Origin: Paenibacillus gyeongsangnamensis
Lineage (GTDB): Bacteria > Bacillota > Bacilli > Paenibacillales > NBRC-103111
DNA: 64,000 bases
NCBI RefSeq assembly: GCF_027533625.1
Contig: NZ_JAQAGZ010000001.1
Coordinates: 372,001-436,000 of the forward strand
Direction: 5' to 3'
In this document: piece after piece, positions 33,664-42,900 of the stretch
Position numbering within the stretch: position 1 is the stretch's first letter
How the letters are laid out: each line of letters begins with the position of its first letter
Made by a program: the position numbers and the translations under genes
Notes under the pieces: model-generated
The model's input: the letters and a program-made list of their open reading frames with translations, nothing else
Told to the model about the DNA's origin: nothing
The model's database searches: none

Positions 33664-35499
33664 ATGAGTAACGGACGGATTCCCGAACACGTCATAGACG
33701 CCGTGTTGAAAGCACATGACATCGTAGAGGTCGTCGGCAGGTACGTGCACTTGACGAAGCAGGGACATTACCTCAAGGGGCTGTGCCCTTTTCATTCCGA
33801 GAAAACTCCTTCTTTCACCGTCACCCCGGAGAAGCAGATCTATCATTGCTTCGGCTGCGGCGCAGGCGGGAACGCGATACGGTTCGTCTCCGAGGTGGAA
33901 GGCTTGTCCTTCGGGCAGGCCGCGCGCAAGCTCGCTTCGGAAGCGCATCTGGAGCTCGGCATCGAACCGAAGCACGGCGCCCCCGAGCCGCGGGAGAATA
34001 TCGAGCGGACGAAGCTCCTCGGCGGGTATGAGCTGGCAGGCAAGCTGTATCAGCATATTCTGCTGAATACGGCGGAAGGCAAGCCGGCGCTCGAATATTT
34101 ACGTTCGCGCGGGATGAACGACAAGGTGATCGACACGTTCGGCATCGGTTACGCGCCGGCCCGCTGGGATACGCTGACGAAGCTTCTGGAGAAGCGCGGG
34201 TTCGAGCTTGCACTGATGGAGGAGGGCGGACTCATCTCCGCCAAGCAGGACGGCTCCGGATTTGTGGATAAATTCCGCGACCGGATCATGTTTCCGATCC
34301 ATGATTGGAAAGGACAGCTGATCGCATTCGGAGGACGCGCGATGGGCGACGTACAGCCCAAGTATTTGAACAGCCCCGAGTCGATGCTGTTTCACAAGAG
34401 CCGCACGCTCTACAATTTGCATCTGGCGAGACCGCAAATCCGCAAGCGCCAGGAGCTGGTTTTATTCGAGGGCTATGTGGACGTGATCAAGGCCTGGGAA
34501 GCCGGTGTGACGACCGGCGTAGCCACCATGGGAACGGCGCTCACTCCGGAGCATGCCGAAGCGGTTCGCCGTTTGGCGGAGCGGGTCATCGTCGCATATG
34601 ACGGCGACGCCGCAGGACGAAACGCCGCTTACAAGAGCATTCCGATCCTGGAGAATGCCGGCTGTGAGGTCAAGGTAGCCGTACTGCCCGGGACGCAGGA
34701 CCCCGATGAATACATTACAGCTAACGGTTCTGAACGATTCGTACGGGAGGTTATCGAAGCCGCCGTACCGTCGATCAAATATAAACTTCTTTATTTTCGC
34801 AAAGATTACAAGCTGCAGGAGGATGTGGAAAAGCTTCGATATATCCAGCAGGCGCTCAAGCTGATTGCCGCCATTCCGACTCCGATCGAGAGAGATCATT
34901 ACGTGAAAGAGCTCGTCGGAGAATTTAACTTATCCTACGATTCCGCTATGCAGACTCTGAACGAAATCCGGATGCAAACGGAAAAAAACGAGAGAGTCAG
35001 GGATAATAAAGATAATCCGTGGAATAATGTTATGAATGACGGGAGACCTCGGATAACGAAGCCTTCCATGGGTCCGGCCTATCAATTTGCGGAACGGCAG
35101 CTTCTGGCCGTGATGTTAACGGACCGGGAAGTTGCGGGATACGTGGAACGCAAGCTGAGAGACCAGTTCAACGTAGAGGCTCATGCGGCGCTGGCGGCTT
35201 ACTTGTACGCATATTATGCCGGCGGCTCGGAGCCGAATCCGACGACGTTCATCGGAACGCTGCAGGATACGAAGTTGGAGAGTCTGGCAAGCTCGCTTAC
35301 TTTAATAGACAACCGCAACGGAATTAACGATGCCGTGATTGACGATTACATCCGGGAGATTCGGAAATATCCGATGCTGCAGCTGCTTGAGCGAAAAAGA
35401 GAAGAAGTGAAGCAAGCAGAACGTATAGGGGATATTTCCAGAGCCCTGCAACTTGCAAGTGAGATTATATCCCTAGAAAAGCAGTTGAAATCATCTTAG
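33664..35499 (+). CDS. dnaG: DNA primase DnaG
   Basis: Makes RNA primers at the replication fork with DnaB helicase. ATG at 33664 (MSNGRIPEHVIDAV) has AAGGTGG five to nine bases upstream and fits the family better than the ATG at 33649; 611 residues. Zinc-binding domain CPFH...CFGCGAGG at about 41-67; TOPRIM domain with LFEGYVDVIKAW (about 265) and AYDGDAAGRNA (about 312-322); C-terminal helicase-binding domain from about 450. First gene of the dnaG-sigA macromolecular synthesis operon. Confidence 0.97.
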   Translation: MSNGRIPEHVIDAVLKAHDIVEVVGRYVHLTKQGHYLKGLCPFHSEKTPSFTVTPEKQIYHCFGCGAGGNAIRFVSEVEGLSFGQAARKLASEAHLELGIEPKHGAPEPRENIERTKLLGGYELAGKLYQHILLNTAEGKPALEYLRSRGMNDKVIDTFGIGYAPARWDTLTKLLEKRGFELALMEEGGLISAKQDGSGFVDKFRDRIMFPIHDWKGQLIAFGGRAMGDVQPKYLNSPESMLFHKSRTLYNLHLARPQIRKRQELVLFEGYVDVIKAWEAGVTTGVATMGTALTPEHAEAVRRLAERVIVAYDGDAAGRNAAYKSIPILENAGCEVKVAVLPGTQDPDEYITANGSERFVREVIEAAVPSIKYKLLYFRKDYKLQEDVEKLRYIQQALKLIAAIPTPIERDHYVKELVGEFNLSYDSAMQTLNEIRMQTEKNERVRDNKDNPWNNVMNDGRPRITKPSMGPAYQFAERQLLAVMLTDREVAGYVERKLRDQFNVEAHAALAAYLYAYYAGGSEPNPTTFIGTLQDTKLESLASSLTLIDNRNGINDAVIDDYIREIRKYPMLQLLERKREEVKQAERIGDISRALQLASEIISLEKQLKSS

Positions 35500-35554
35500 C
35501 GCGGCTTAGCCAGACGCGGGTTGGATGGATTCTAGGGGGGAGGGAGCCCGATAC

Positions 35555-36670
35555 ATGGCGAACGATCAACGTACGGAAATAGAGACAGAGCTGACGTTGG
35601 AACAGGTCAAGGATCAGTTGATAGAACAAGGCAAGAAACGATCCTCCTTGACGTATAAAGAGATTATGGAAAAGCTTGCCCCATTCGACCAGGATCCGGA
35701 GCAAATCGACGAATTTTTCGAGCAGCTTCAAGAGAACGGCATCGATGTGGGCAATGAATCCGATGAGGATCATGACATGAATCCCGATCAAGAGCACGAC
35801 GATTTTCATTTCGATGACGATTTGTCGCTGCCTCCGGGCATCAAGATCAATGATCCGGTTCGGATGTACCTGAAGGAAATCGGGCGCGTTCCTCTGCTGT
35901 CCGCCGAGGATGAAGTGGACCTTGCGAAGCGGATCGAGCTGGGTGACGAAGAAGCGAAACGCCGCCTGGCCGAAGCGAACCTTCGCCTCGTGGTCAGCAT
36001 TGCGAAGCGTTATGTCGGACGCGGTATGCTCTTCCTTGATTTGATTCAAGAAGGGAATATGGGTCTGATTAAAGCGGTGGAGAAATTCGACCATACGAAG
36101 GGCTACAAATTCAGCACGTATGCGACCTGGTGGATTCGTCAGGCCATTACCCGCGCGATTGCGGATCAGGCCAGAACGATCCGGATCCCGGTACATATGG
36201 TCGAGACCATCAACAAGCTGATTCGAGTGTCCCGCCAGCTTCTGCAGGAACTCGGGAGAGAACCGACGCCGGAAGAAATTGCGAAGGAAATGGACCTCAG
36301 TACGGATAAAGTGCGTGAAATCATGAAAATCGCACAGGAGCCGGTTTCACTCGAGACGCCGATCGGCGAGGAAGATGACTCGCATCTTGGGGATTTCATC
36401 GAGGATCAAGAAGCGCTTGCACCTGCGGACGCAGCTGCTTACGAGCTGCTGAAGGAGCAGCTTGAGGATGTGCTGGATACGTTGACGGAACGGGAAGAGA
36501 ACGTGCTCCGGCTTCGATTCGGACTGGATGACGGCCGGACCCGGACGCTTGAAGAAGTCGGCAAAGTGTTCGGTGTTACCCGCGAGCGGATTCGTCAGAT
36601 TGAAGCGAAGGCTCTCCGGAAACTGCGCCACCCGAGCCGCAGCAAGCGGCTTAAAGATTTCTTGGAATAG
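35555..36670 (+). CDS. sigA: RNA polymerase sigma factor SigA (RpoD)
   Basis: Primary sigma factor. ATG at 35555 ([13 protein letters not shown]) after GGGGGGAGGGAG; 371 residues, the same as B. subtilis SigA. Region 1.2 [16 protein letters not shown] (about 103), region 2 with [30 protein letters not shown] and [15 protein letters not shown] (about 150-205), region 3 around 235-260, and region 4 with [23 protein letters not shown] at the end. The acidic stretch at about 70-95 is the usual region 1.1 to 1.2 linker. A terminator follows. Confidence 0.98.
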   Translation: MANDQRTEIETELTLEQVKDQLIEQGKKRSSLTYKEIMEKLAPFDQDPEQIDEFFEQLQENGIDVGNESDEDHDMNPDQEHDDFHFDDDLSLPPGIKINDPVRMYLKEIGRVPLLSAEDEVDLAKRIELGDEEAKRRLAEANLRLVVSIAKRYVGRGMLFLDLIQEGNMGLIKAVEKFDHTKGYKFSTYATWWIRQAITRAIADQARTIRIPVHMVETINKLIRVSRQLLQELGREPTPEEIAKEMDLSTDKVREIMKIAQEPVSLETPIGEEDDSHLGDFIEDQEALAPADAAAYELLKEQLEDVLDTLTEREENVLRLRFGLDDGRTRTLEEVGKVFGVTRERIRQIEAKALRKLRHPSRSKRLKDFLE

Positions 36671-36682
36671 AATGAAGCTCAC

Positions 36683-36719
36683 GGCCTTCTTGCAGCGTTG
36701 CAGGAAGGTCTAATTTTTT
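36683..36719 (+). terminator. Intrinsic terminator after dnaG-sigA
   Basis: GGCCTTCTTGCA, loop GCGT, TGCAGGAAGGTC then TAATTTTTT. Confidence 0.8.
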
Positions 36720-36759
36720 GTTTTCCCTAAACCGATAATGGTGCTATGTATGAAAACAA

Positions 36760-37617
36760 TTGGCGCAGGGAGATGAGACACGTTTGGAAGATAAGAAAAA
36801 AATGGTGATCCGTGAAATCGAACATTGGCGCCGCAGCAGACTGCTTCCGGAGCATTATTGCGATTTCTTGCTCAATCTTTATTTGGAAGAAGGCCAGGAG
36901 AAGCCGTCAAGCGGCGGATTCCTCGGCATTACCCCCGCTCAAATAAAAAACAGCAACTGGAAAATCTGGGTTCTGGTCTTCGGCATAACAGGCGTTCTGG
37001 CCTTTACTGCTCTTCATTTTAACGCTTTTGAATTCCCAATGCAAATCGGGGTTTCCCTCTTATTTTTAGCACTCATATATAGCTTGGGAGGCTATAAGCG
37101 GAACAAGGAGCCACTGGCTTCGCAAATACTATTGGGGATGGCATCCCTCTTTTTATTGTTCATCGGCGTATATTTGCTCAGGATTCACGGACTGGATTCG
37201 CCGGTCCGCATGGTTTTTTACGTCGTGCTTGACAGCCTGGTTTGGATTCTCACGGGACTGCTCGCCCGCTTCGCCTTATTCCAGGTTTGCGGATGGGTCA
37301 GCCTCGTTTTCTGCTACGGCTGGCTGCTTCATTACCAGCTCAATTCCTTAAGCTGGATGACGCTGGAGCTCAGCTGGGTACCGCTAAGCCTATTGTTTTG
37401 CTGGATCGCCTGGATGGTCCACGAACGGGCCCGCCAAATCGGGCTGGTCTTCTTTCTGGTGAGCCTTTTGGTTTGGTATATGCCCGAATTGTATGGTATG
37501 CTGTATGCCGAGAGCTACGGCGAAGGGACGGTGCAGTGGATGCTGCTTGCGAAGTTGACCGTGGAAGGGAGCTTGCTCTTCGCCCTGCGAAAAAAATGGA
37601 CTGAGTGGGTTGCCTAA
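36760..37617 (+). CDS. Polytopic membrane protein of unknown function
   Basis: About 277-285 residues with a charged N-terminal segment (IREIEHWRRSRLLPEHYCDFLLNLYLEE, about 17-44) and seven or eight hydrophobic helices from residue 68 onward. The N-terminal helix recalls DUF2157-type membrane proteins, but I am not certain. The start is ambiguous: TTG at 36760, or TTG at 36784, which follows GGGAGATGAG more sensibly. Its stop touches the trmK start (TAAATG), so the two are probably one unit. Unknown job. Confidence 0.75.
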   Translation: MAQGDETRLEDKKKMVIREIEHWRRSRLLPEHYCDFLLNLYLEEGQEKPSSGGFLGITPAQIKNSNWKIWVLVFGITGVLAFTALHFNAFEFPMQIGVSLLFLALIYSLGGYKRNKEPLASQILLGMASLFLLFIGVYLLRIHGLDSPVRMVFYVVLDSLVWILTGLLARFALFQVCGWVSLVFCYGWLLHYQLNSLSWMTLELSWVPLSLLFCWIAWMVHERARQIGLVFFLVSLLVWYMPELYGMLYAESYGEGTVQWMLLAKLTVEGSLLFALRKKWTEWVA

Positions 37618-38379
37618 ATGTTGCGATTGTCAAGAAGGTTGGAAATGATAGCGGAGGACGTTCCGGCCGGCAGCCGGCTCGCGGATATCGGTTCGGATCA
37701 TGCGCTGCTGCCGTCGTATTTGGCCGGGCAGGGGAAGATCGTCCTTGCGATAGCCGGTGAGGTGAATCACGGTCCTTTTGAGGCCGCTTCCAAACAAGTA
37801 AATGAATCGGGACTCGGTTCTATCATAGAGGTGCGTCTCGGCGACGGACTCGATGTGGTCGCACCGGGAGAGGTCGATGTCGTTACGATAGCCGGTATGG
37901 GAGGTGCGCTCATCGCAGCCATCCTGGATCGGGGGCGCGAGAAGCTGGGCGCCGTAAAGCGATTGATTCTGCAGCCGAACGTCGGGGAAGCGATCGTACG
38001 AGGCTGGCTTCTCGAGCATGGCTGGATGCTGATCTCCGAACGCATTCTTGAAGAGGACGGCAAAATTTATGAAATATTGACCGCCGTGCCGCAGGCGGAA
38101 ACGACGGTGACCGGCGAGGAGCTGTATAGTCCATTCACGCTGCCCGGAGGCGCTGTGGCGGACCGCGAGCTGCTGCTCAAGATGGGGCCGTATTTCGTGA
38201 TAGAGGCATCGCCTGCGTGGGTGACCAAATGGGAGCGCGAGCTTGACAAGCTGAGCCGAGTCTGCGGCCAGCTGGAGCAGTCGTCTCTTGAAGCGTCGCA
38301 GGAGAAACTGGCGGCGCTGAGAGAAGAGATGAAGCGAATAGGGGAGGTGCTCGAATGTACGCAAAAGGCCAAGCCGTAA
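37618..38379 (+). CDS. trmK: tRNA (adenine(22)-N(1))-methyltransferase TrmK
   Basis: SAM-dependent m1A22 tRNA methyltransferase (YqfN in B. subtilis). Begins LRLSRRLEMIAEDVPAGSRLADIGSDHALLPSYL, with the SAM motif ADIGSDH at about 22-28; VVTIAGMGGALI (about 88-99) and LILQPN (about 115) follow; the C-terminal helices form the coiled-coil tail. 253 residues, usual size. The end overlaps the Nif3-like gene by 25 bases. Confidence 0.93.
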   Translation: MLRLSRRLEMIAEDVPAGSRLADIGSDHALLPSYLAGQGKIVLAIAGEVNHGPFEAASKQVNESGLGSIIEVRLGDGLDVVAPGEVDVVTIAGMGGALIAAILDRGREKLGAVKRLILQPNVGEAIVRGWLLEHGWMLISERILEEDGKIYEILTAVPQAETTVTGEELYSPFTLPGGAVADRELLLKMGPYFVIEASPAWVTKWERELDKLSRVCGQLEQSSLEASQEKLAALREEMKRIGEVLECTQKAKP

Positions 38380-39470
38380 TTCAATTGATGGAGGAGTTTG
38401 CCCCCAAGTCGTATGCGGTGGAGAACGACAGGATCGGACTTCAGATCGGCACGCTGTCAAAGGAAATCCGGAAAGTGCTGATTGCGCTCGATGTAACGGA
38501 TGAAGTCGTCGAGGAAGCGATTCGCGAGCAGGCGGATCTCATCATTGCACACCATGCGGTCATTTTCCGCCCGCTGCCGCACATCCAAACGGATACGCCT
38601 GCGGGAAGACTATACGAGAAGCTGATCAAGCACGATATCGCGGTCTATATCGCGCATACGAATTTGGATGTGGCGGACGGCGGCATCAACGACATGATGG
38701 CGGAAGCTATCGGTATGACGAAGACGGAGCCGCTGGATGAAGTACATACGGACAAGCTGAAGAAGCTGGTCGTCTTTGCTCCGCAGGATCATGCGGAGAA
38801 CGTGCGCAAGGCGCTGTTCGAGGCGGGTGCAGGCTGGATCGGCGATTACAGCCACTGCAGCTTTAATATCGAAGGAACCGGCACCTTCATGCCGAAGGAA
38901 GGGACGGACCCTTATATCGGACAGCAGGGCAAGCTGGAGGCGGTGAAGGAAATCCGCATCGAAACGATCGTACCGCAGAGCGTGGAGCGCAAGGCGGTTC
39001 AAGCGATGCTGAGGGCGCATCCTTATGAGGAAGTAGCGTACGATCTGTACCCGCTGGATCTCAAGACGCGCACCTTCGGCCTTGGACGAGCGGGCAAGCT
39101 TCCGCAGCCCGTAACGCTGAAAGAATTGTGCGAGCAAGTGAAGCAGGCATTCGATGTTCCGATGCTGCGGATCGTCGGCGATCCGGATCGAATGCTCCGC
39201 AAAGCTGCGGTGCTCGGAGGTTCGGGGGCCCGCTACGTGAGACATGCGATCTTCGCCGGCGCCGACGTGCTGATTACGGGCGATATCGATTATCATACGG
39301 CCCATGATGCGCTGGCTGCCGGGATTGCCCTGATCGATCCAGGACATAACGTCGAGAAAATCATGAAGCGCGGCGTAGCGGAGATTCTGGAGCGCAAGCT
39401 GGCCGAACGCAAATGGACGACTGCGGTCGTCGCTTCGCGAATCGATACCGAACCTTTCCGGTTCGCCTAG
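38355..39470 (+). CDS. Nif3-like dinuclear metal centre protein (YqfO)
   Basis: Conserved protein of 371 residues with the Nif3 fold: LIIAHHAVIFRPL (about 59-71) and VYIAHTNLDVADGGIND hold metal-ligand histidines and acids, and LITGDIDYHTAHDA plus IDPGHNVEK the rest. A PII/CutA1-like insert occupies about 130-235. Related proteins are labelled GTP cyclohydrolase 1 type 2 homologues, though the reaction is uncertain. GGGGAGGTG precedes the ATG inside trmK. Confidence 0.92.
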   Translation: MYAKGQAVIQLMEEFAPKSYAVENDRIGLQIGTLSKEIRKVLIALDVTDEVVEEAIREQADLIIAHHAVIFRPLPHIQTDTPAGRLYEKLIKHDIAVYIAHTNLDVADGGINDMMAEAIGMTKTEPLDEVHTDKLKKLVVFAPQDHAENVRKALFEAGAGWIGDYSHCSFNIEGTGTFMPKEGTDPYIGQQGKLEAVKEIRIETIVPQSVERKAVQAMLRAHPYEEVAYDLYPLDLKTRTFGLGRAGKLPQPVTLKELCEQVKQAFDVPMLRIVGDPDRMLRKAAVLGGSGARYVRHAIFAGADVLITGDIDYHTAHDALAAGIALIDPGHNVEKIMKRGVAEILERKLAERKWTTAVVASRIDTEPFRFA

Positions 39471-39480
39471 AATCCGGCAG

Positions 39481-39509
39481 TTGTTTTTTTGCCGCATACG
39501 CTGTATACT
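39481..39509 (+). promoter_or_regulatory. Promoter of rnpB
   Basis: TTGTTT at 39481-39486 and TATACT at 39504-39509, 17-base spacer, about 20 bases before the RNA. Confidence 0.7.
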
Positions 39510-39530
39510 AGCAAATGCATCTGTTGCAAA

Positions 39531-39960
39531 AGAAAGTTTGACAGACAATCGCTGGCGGCTTCGGCCGCGAGAGGAAAGTCCGGGCTCCATAGGGCGGGAT
39601 GCTGGATAACGTCCAGTCAACGCGAGTTGAAGGCTAGTGCCACAGAAATGGACCGCCGATGGCCGTCGACCGGCGCACGCGCTTGTCGCAGCGGCACAGG
39701 TAAGGGTGGAACCGTGGTGTAAGAGACCACGAGGAACTATGGTAACATCGTTCCTGGTAAACCCCATTTGGAGCAAGACCTAATGGAACGCAGTCTCCCG
39801 CGAGGAGAGACAGCCTTAGCCCGAGGCGCGTTCGGGTTGGTCGCTTGAGCCATGCAGCAATGTATGGCCTAGATAGATGATTGTCGCTTCAACGGTGGGA
39901 GGGTGGCGCCCGTTATGACCACTGGAAGCACAGAACCCGGCTTACGGCAAGCTTTCTTTC
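39531..39960 (+). ncRNA. rnpB: RNase P RNA, type B
   Basis: Catalytic RNA of RNase P, which cuts the 5' leaders of tRNA precursors. Conserved regions are all visible in order: GAGGAAAGTCCGGGCTCC near 39569, CACAGAAA near 39640, GGTAAGGGTGGAAC near 39700, TAAACCCCAT near 39758, AGATAGATGATTGTC near 39870 and ACAGAACCCGGCTTA near 39930. The ends GAAAGTTTG (39532-39540) and CAAGCTTTC (39948-39956) close helix P1. About 430 bases overall, slightly longer than B. subtilis. A terminator lies 45 bases later. Confidence 0.95.
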
Positions 39961-40000
39961 AGCCATTTCGCACGGATGCTTTGATAGCTTGGATATGCGG

Positions 40001-40028
40001 AAGAACCGCCTCATGAGGCGGTTCTTTG
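40001..40028 (+). terminator. Terminator after rnpB
   Basis: AAGAACCGCCTC-ATGAGGCGGTTCTTT, a near-perfect stem ending in a short T-run; could also serve the convergent protease gene. Confidence 0.75.
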
Positions 40029-40036
40029 CTTTGGGT

Positions 40037-40132
40037 TGATAAGAATTTATAAATTTTCGCAACTTATTGCTTCGCATCAACCTTGATAAACGCGCCGGTC
40101 CTTGTATGACAAGGATGGCGCAGCCATTTATC
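40037..40132. repeat. Hairpin repeat, copy 1
   Basis: 96 bases, about nine tenths identical to 44778-44874. Read leftward it is a large hairpin (GATAAATGG ... CGTTTATC with TCCTTGT/ACAAGGA at the tip), a linker AAGGTTGATGCGAAGC, and a second AT-rich hairpin. It fills the gap between rnpB and the leftward protease gene, in the 3' region of the latter. Confidence 0.8.
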
Positions 40133-40149
40133 TTGTTCACGGTTATTGA

Positions 40150-42039
40150 TTATCTGAACATTTGATTGAACCAGCGCTGAAGGCCCGAGGCTCCTTGATC
40201 GGCCGGGAGCTGCGGCTGGTTCTGCAGAGTCGTGTCCGGAGTTGTGCGCTGGGCGGCCGGCTGTGCGGCTTTCAGCGCGGCGACGACATCAATGAGGCCG
40301 TGTCCGAAATATTGGTCTTTGCCTGCCGGACCGATGTCCATGGCCGTATCCCGCATGATCTGCATGACTTCGGTATTCTTCAGCGAAGGATTGACGGACC
40401 GGATCAACGCAGCTAGCGCCGTGACATGGGGGCTCGCCATCGAGGTGCCGGAGAGCGCCGCATACTGATTATGCGGGTAGGTGCTCGCAATGCTGACCCC
40501 TGGCGCCGCCACGGCGATATAATCCCCGTAGTTGGAGAAGGAAGCCTTGTTCTTCTGCGCGTCGGTCGCGGCGACGGCGAGCACCTCCGGATAAGCCGCA
40601 GGGTAGCCCGGGCGGTCCGTATTGTCGTTGCCGCTCGCCGCGATCAGCACCACGTCGCGGTCGTAGGCATATTTAATGGCGTCATGCAGGAACTGGGCGT
40701 CGGCATAGTTGCCGAGACTCATGTTGATGACTTTGGCTCCGTGGTCCGTTGCCCAAATAATGCCTTGAGCCACGGCATAGGTGCTGCCTGCGCCGGTCGA
40801 GTCGAGTACCTTAACCGGCATAATCCGGTTGTACCAGCTCATGCCGGCAATGCCCAGATTGTTGTTCACGATCGCGCCGACCGTTCCCGCGACATGCGTG
40901 CCGTGGCCGACATCGTCCTGGGGCTTCTGGTCCGGATTCACGACGTTAAAGCCGCTGACCAGCTGATCCTTCAGGTCCTGATGATTCAAATCGACGCCGG
41001 TATCGACTACGCCGACGATGACATCATTCGAGCCTTTCGTTACGTTCCACCCGGCTTCTGTGTCAATGATCGGCAGGTTCCACTGGTATTTGCGGTAGAG
41101 CGAGTCGTTCGGCGTGATAACGGAGCTAGTATCGCTTGTACCCGTCGCCTTCGGAGCGGCATCATTGGTTAAGTAAAGAAAATGCGGCTCGGCGTATTCG
41201 ATGTTCCATTTTTTGAAATAGCTCATCAGCTGCTTGGCTTCCATGCTGCCCGATTCGAACACGTACGTGTAACCGATTTTTTGCACGTGGGCCCCGCCGA
41301 TTTCCTGCCGGATCTGCTTCAGCGTCTCCGGCGTCGGATCCTGTTTGAATCTGACGACGACCTGATTTTTGTGATAGTGGCTTGTGCCCTCGTTATCTTC
41401 CGGATGATTCACCTGCACATTCTCCAGGGTGCGAGAGTCGACGGATTCGGTCTTGTACCGGCCTTCCCGCGGATAAGTAACGATGCGTAAATTTTTCAGC
41501 TGATGGTCGGTCACTTCCTGCAAAATATGCTGGCGTACGACGCCGACCAGCCCTGCTTGTCCTTGACCGGCCGGTACGCCCAGGACGAAATAAGTGCCGC
41601 TATCCGCTTGAAACGGCTCGGATTGATACTCGGCACCGGCATCGACACGGCGCTTCGCTTCCTCCAGACGTCCGGCCGCCGCAGTGCGGACCGATTCTTT
41701 CAGCGTGCCGACCGTGTTCCCTTCGGACAAGCTTCGGCCAGGCGCGGTCAAGGTCAGCTGTTCCATATGCGGATGCATCATTTGCAGATGCTTAAGCGTT
41801 TGAGTCTGCTGGTCCTTGGGCTGGGCCTTCAAATCCTGCACCGTACGGCGCAGTTCCATGCTGCACTGCGTACGGCATAGTTCATCGGTCAGGGCCACGT
41901 CCTGATTGAGCGTGTCCTGCTTCATACGAATCTCCGCGGCGGGAGAGACGGATTCCGGCGTCGGCGCGTTGCCGCCCCGGGGAAACAGCAGTGCCGCCCC
42001 GACCACGATTAACGATAAGGTCAATATCGGTTTCCACAT
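40150..42039 (-). CDS. Secreted S8 (subtilisin-like) serine protease
   Basis: 629 residues. N-terminal membrane/signal segment (residues 5-19), then a long propeptide region (about 25-300) including an I9-like inhibitor part (HYHKNQVVVRFKQDPTPETL ... about 222-285), and the subtilase domain with catalytic Asp346 (VVDTGVD), His379 (HGTHVAG) and Ser533 (GTSMASPH). Asn in AASGND provides the oxyanion hole. A Pro/Gln-rich tail follows. GGAGG lies 12 bases upstream of the ATG on the minus strand. It is transcribed against most of its neighbours. Confidence 0.92.
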   Translation of the reverse strand: MWKPILTLSLIVVGAALLFPRGGNAPTPESVSPAAEIRMKQDTLNQDVALTDELCRTQCSMELRRTVQDLKAQPKDQQTQTLKHLQMMHPHMEQLTLTAPGRSLSEGNTVGTLKESVRTAAAGRLEEAKRRVDAGAEYQSEPFQADSGTYFVLGVPAGQGQAGLVGVVRQHILQEVTDHQLKNLRIVTYPREGRYKTESVDSRTLENVQVNHPEDNEGTSHYHKNQVVVRFKQDPTPETLKQIRQEIGGAHVQKIGYTYVFESGSMEAKQLMSYFKKWNIEYAEPHFLYLTNDAAPKATGTSDTSSVITPNDSLYRKYQWNLPIIDTEAGWNVTKGSNDVIVGVVDTGVDLNHQDLKDQLVSGFNVVNPDQKPQDDVGHGTHVAGTVGAIVNNNLGIAGMSWYNRIMPVKVLDSTGAGSTYAVAQGIIWATDHGAKVINMSLGNYADAQFLHDAIKYAYDRDVVLIAASGNDNTDRPGYPAAYPEVLAVAATDAQKNKASFSNYGDYIAVAAPGVSIASTYPHNQYAALSGTSMASPHVTALAALIRSVNPSLKNTEVMQIMRDTAMDIGPAGKDQYFGHGLIDVVAALKAAQPAAQRTTPDTTLQNQPQLPADQGASGLQRWFNQMFR

Positions 42040-42181
42040 GGTTTCTTTGCCTCCTGAATGATGCCAGTGTGCCTTTAGATTTCCCGGCGGCTTCGAAACT
42101 CTTCCGGTTGAATCATTGGGAAGGCTGGAAAAAGATGATCCTTTGGAAGGCTAAATCCGGTTAGGCGTTTTAGATATTACT

Positions 42182-42210
42182 TTTGCCCTCGTTTTGTGGT
42201 AGGATATGCT
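42182..42210 (+). promoter_or_regulatory. Candidate promoter for the DUF3907 gene
   Basis: TTTGCC at 42182-42187 and TATGCT at 42205-42210, 17-base spacer, about 58 bases before the ATG. Confidence 0.4.
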
Positions 42211-42267
42211 TAGAGGTCATTACACCCAATTACGTTCCGCTTTTATAGTTGAGGAGGTCTTTTTCAT

Positions 42268-42768
42268 ATGACAGTGTCTAATGTCAAAAATTTATGCGAA
42301 ACGACGAGAGCGAAGCTGAGCGAAGCGATCGCCAAGATGGAACAGTTCTTGAATGAACATTCCCTGCAGCAATTGAACGCCGAGAATGATGCTGCCATGC
42401 TTGATTTTTATAAGGGTTATTTAACGGATACGCGCCATTTGCTCGTTTTCAGCGAAGTCACTTATGAGAAGCTGGGGGTTGCTTTGAGACGCCCTAATTT
42501 CAATGTGGAATATTCCGAGAAAGTGCTTTACGAAGCATACCACACAAGCGTGAACAACTTCTTCTATCCGAAGAACGAATGCTATTCCGAAGACGGCCGT
42601 TACGCTTATACCGGTCAGGACGCCATCCGCTTCCGTAAGAAGCCGATACGTGCCGTCCGCGATTTGACCATCGAGCTGTCCAAAATTTTCGAAGATCTCC
42701 GCGAAGACCTGGCTTATTATGAAACGGATTACATTACGCAGAAAAGAATGCAGGGCGAAAAAGTATAA
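42268..42768 (+). CDS. DUF3907 (YpuI) family protein
   Basis: Cytoplasmic all-helical protein of 166 residues. The pattern EFLNEHSLQQLNAEND..., NFFYPKNECYSEDGRYAYTGQDAIRF and REDLAYYETDY matches the YpuI/DUF3907 family of Bacillales, whose function is unknown. GAGGAGG precedes the ATG. It is alone between a divergent protease gene and a terminator. Confidence 0.75.
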   Translation: MTVSNVKNLCETTRAKLSEAIAKMEQFLNEHSLQQLNAENDAAMLDFYKGYLTDTRHLLVFSEVTYEKLGVALRRPNFNVEYSEKVLYEAYHTSVNNFFYPKNECYSEDGRYAYTGQDAIRFRKKPIRAVRDLTIELSKIFEDLREDLAYYETDYITQKRMQGEKV

Positions 42769-42800
42769 TTTCGGCTCGGTTAACCATAAACTGTCAAGAG

Positions 42801-42829
42801 GAGAGGTGCGCTGCCGCATCTCTTTTTTT
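42801..42829 (+). terminator. Intrinsic terminator
   Basis: GAGAGGTGCG, loop CTGC, CGCATCTCTT followed by T-run. Confidence 0.8.
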
Positions 42830-42900
42830 ATAAACGCGATAAAGTCAGACTCCGAAAGGAGCTCTTCTTAGGATAAAATGCGGAAGGAGGACTCCGACCT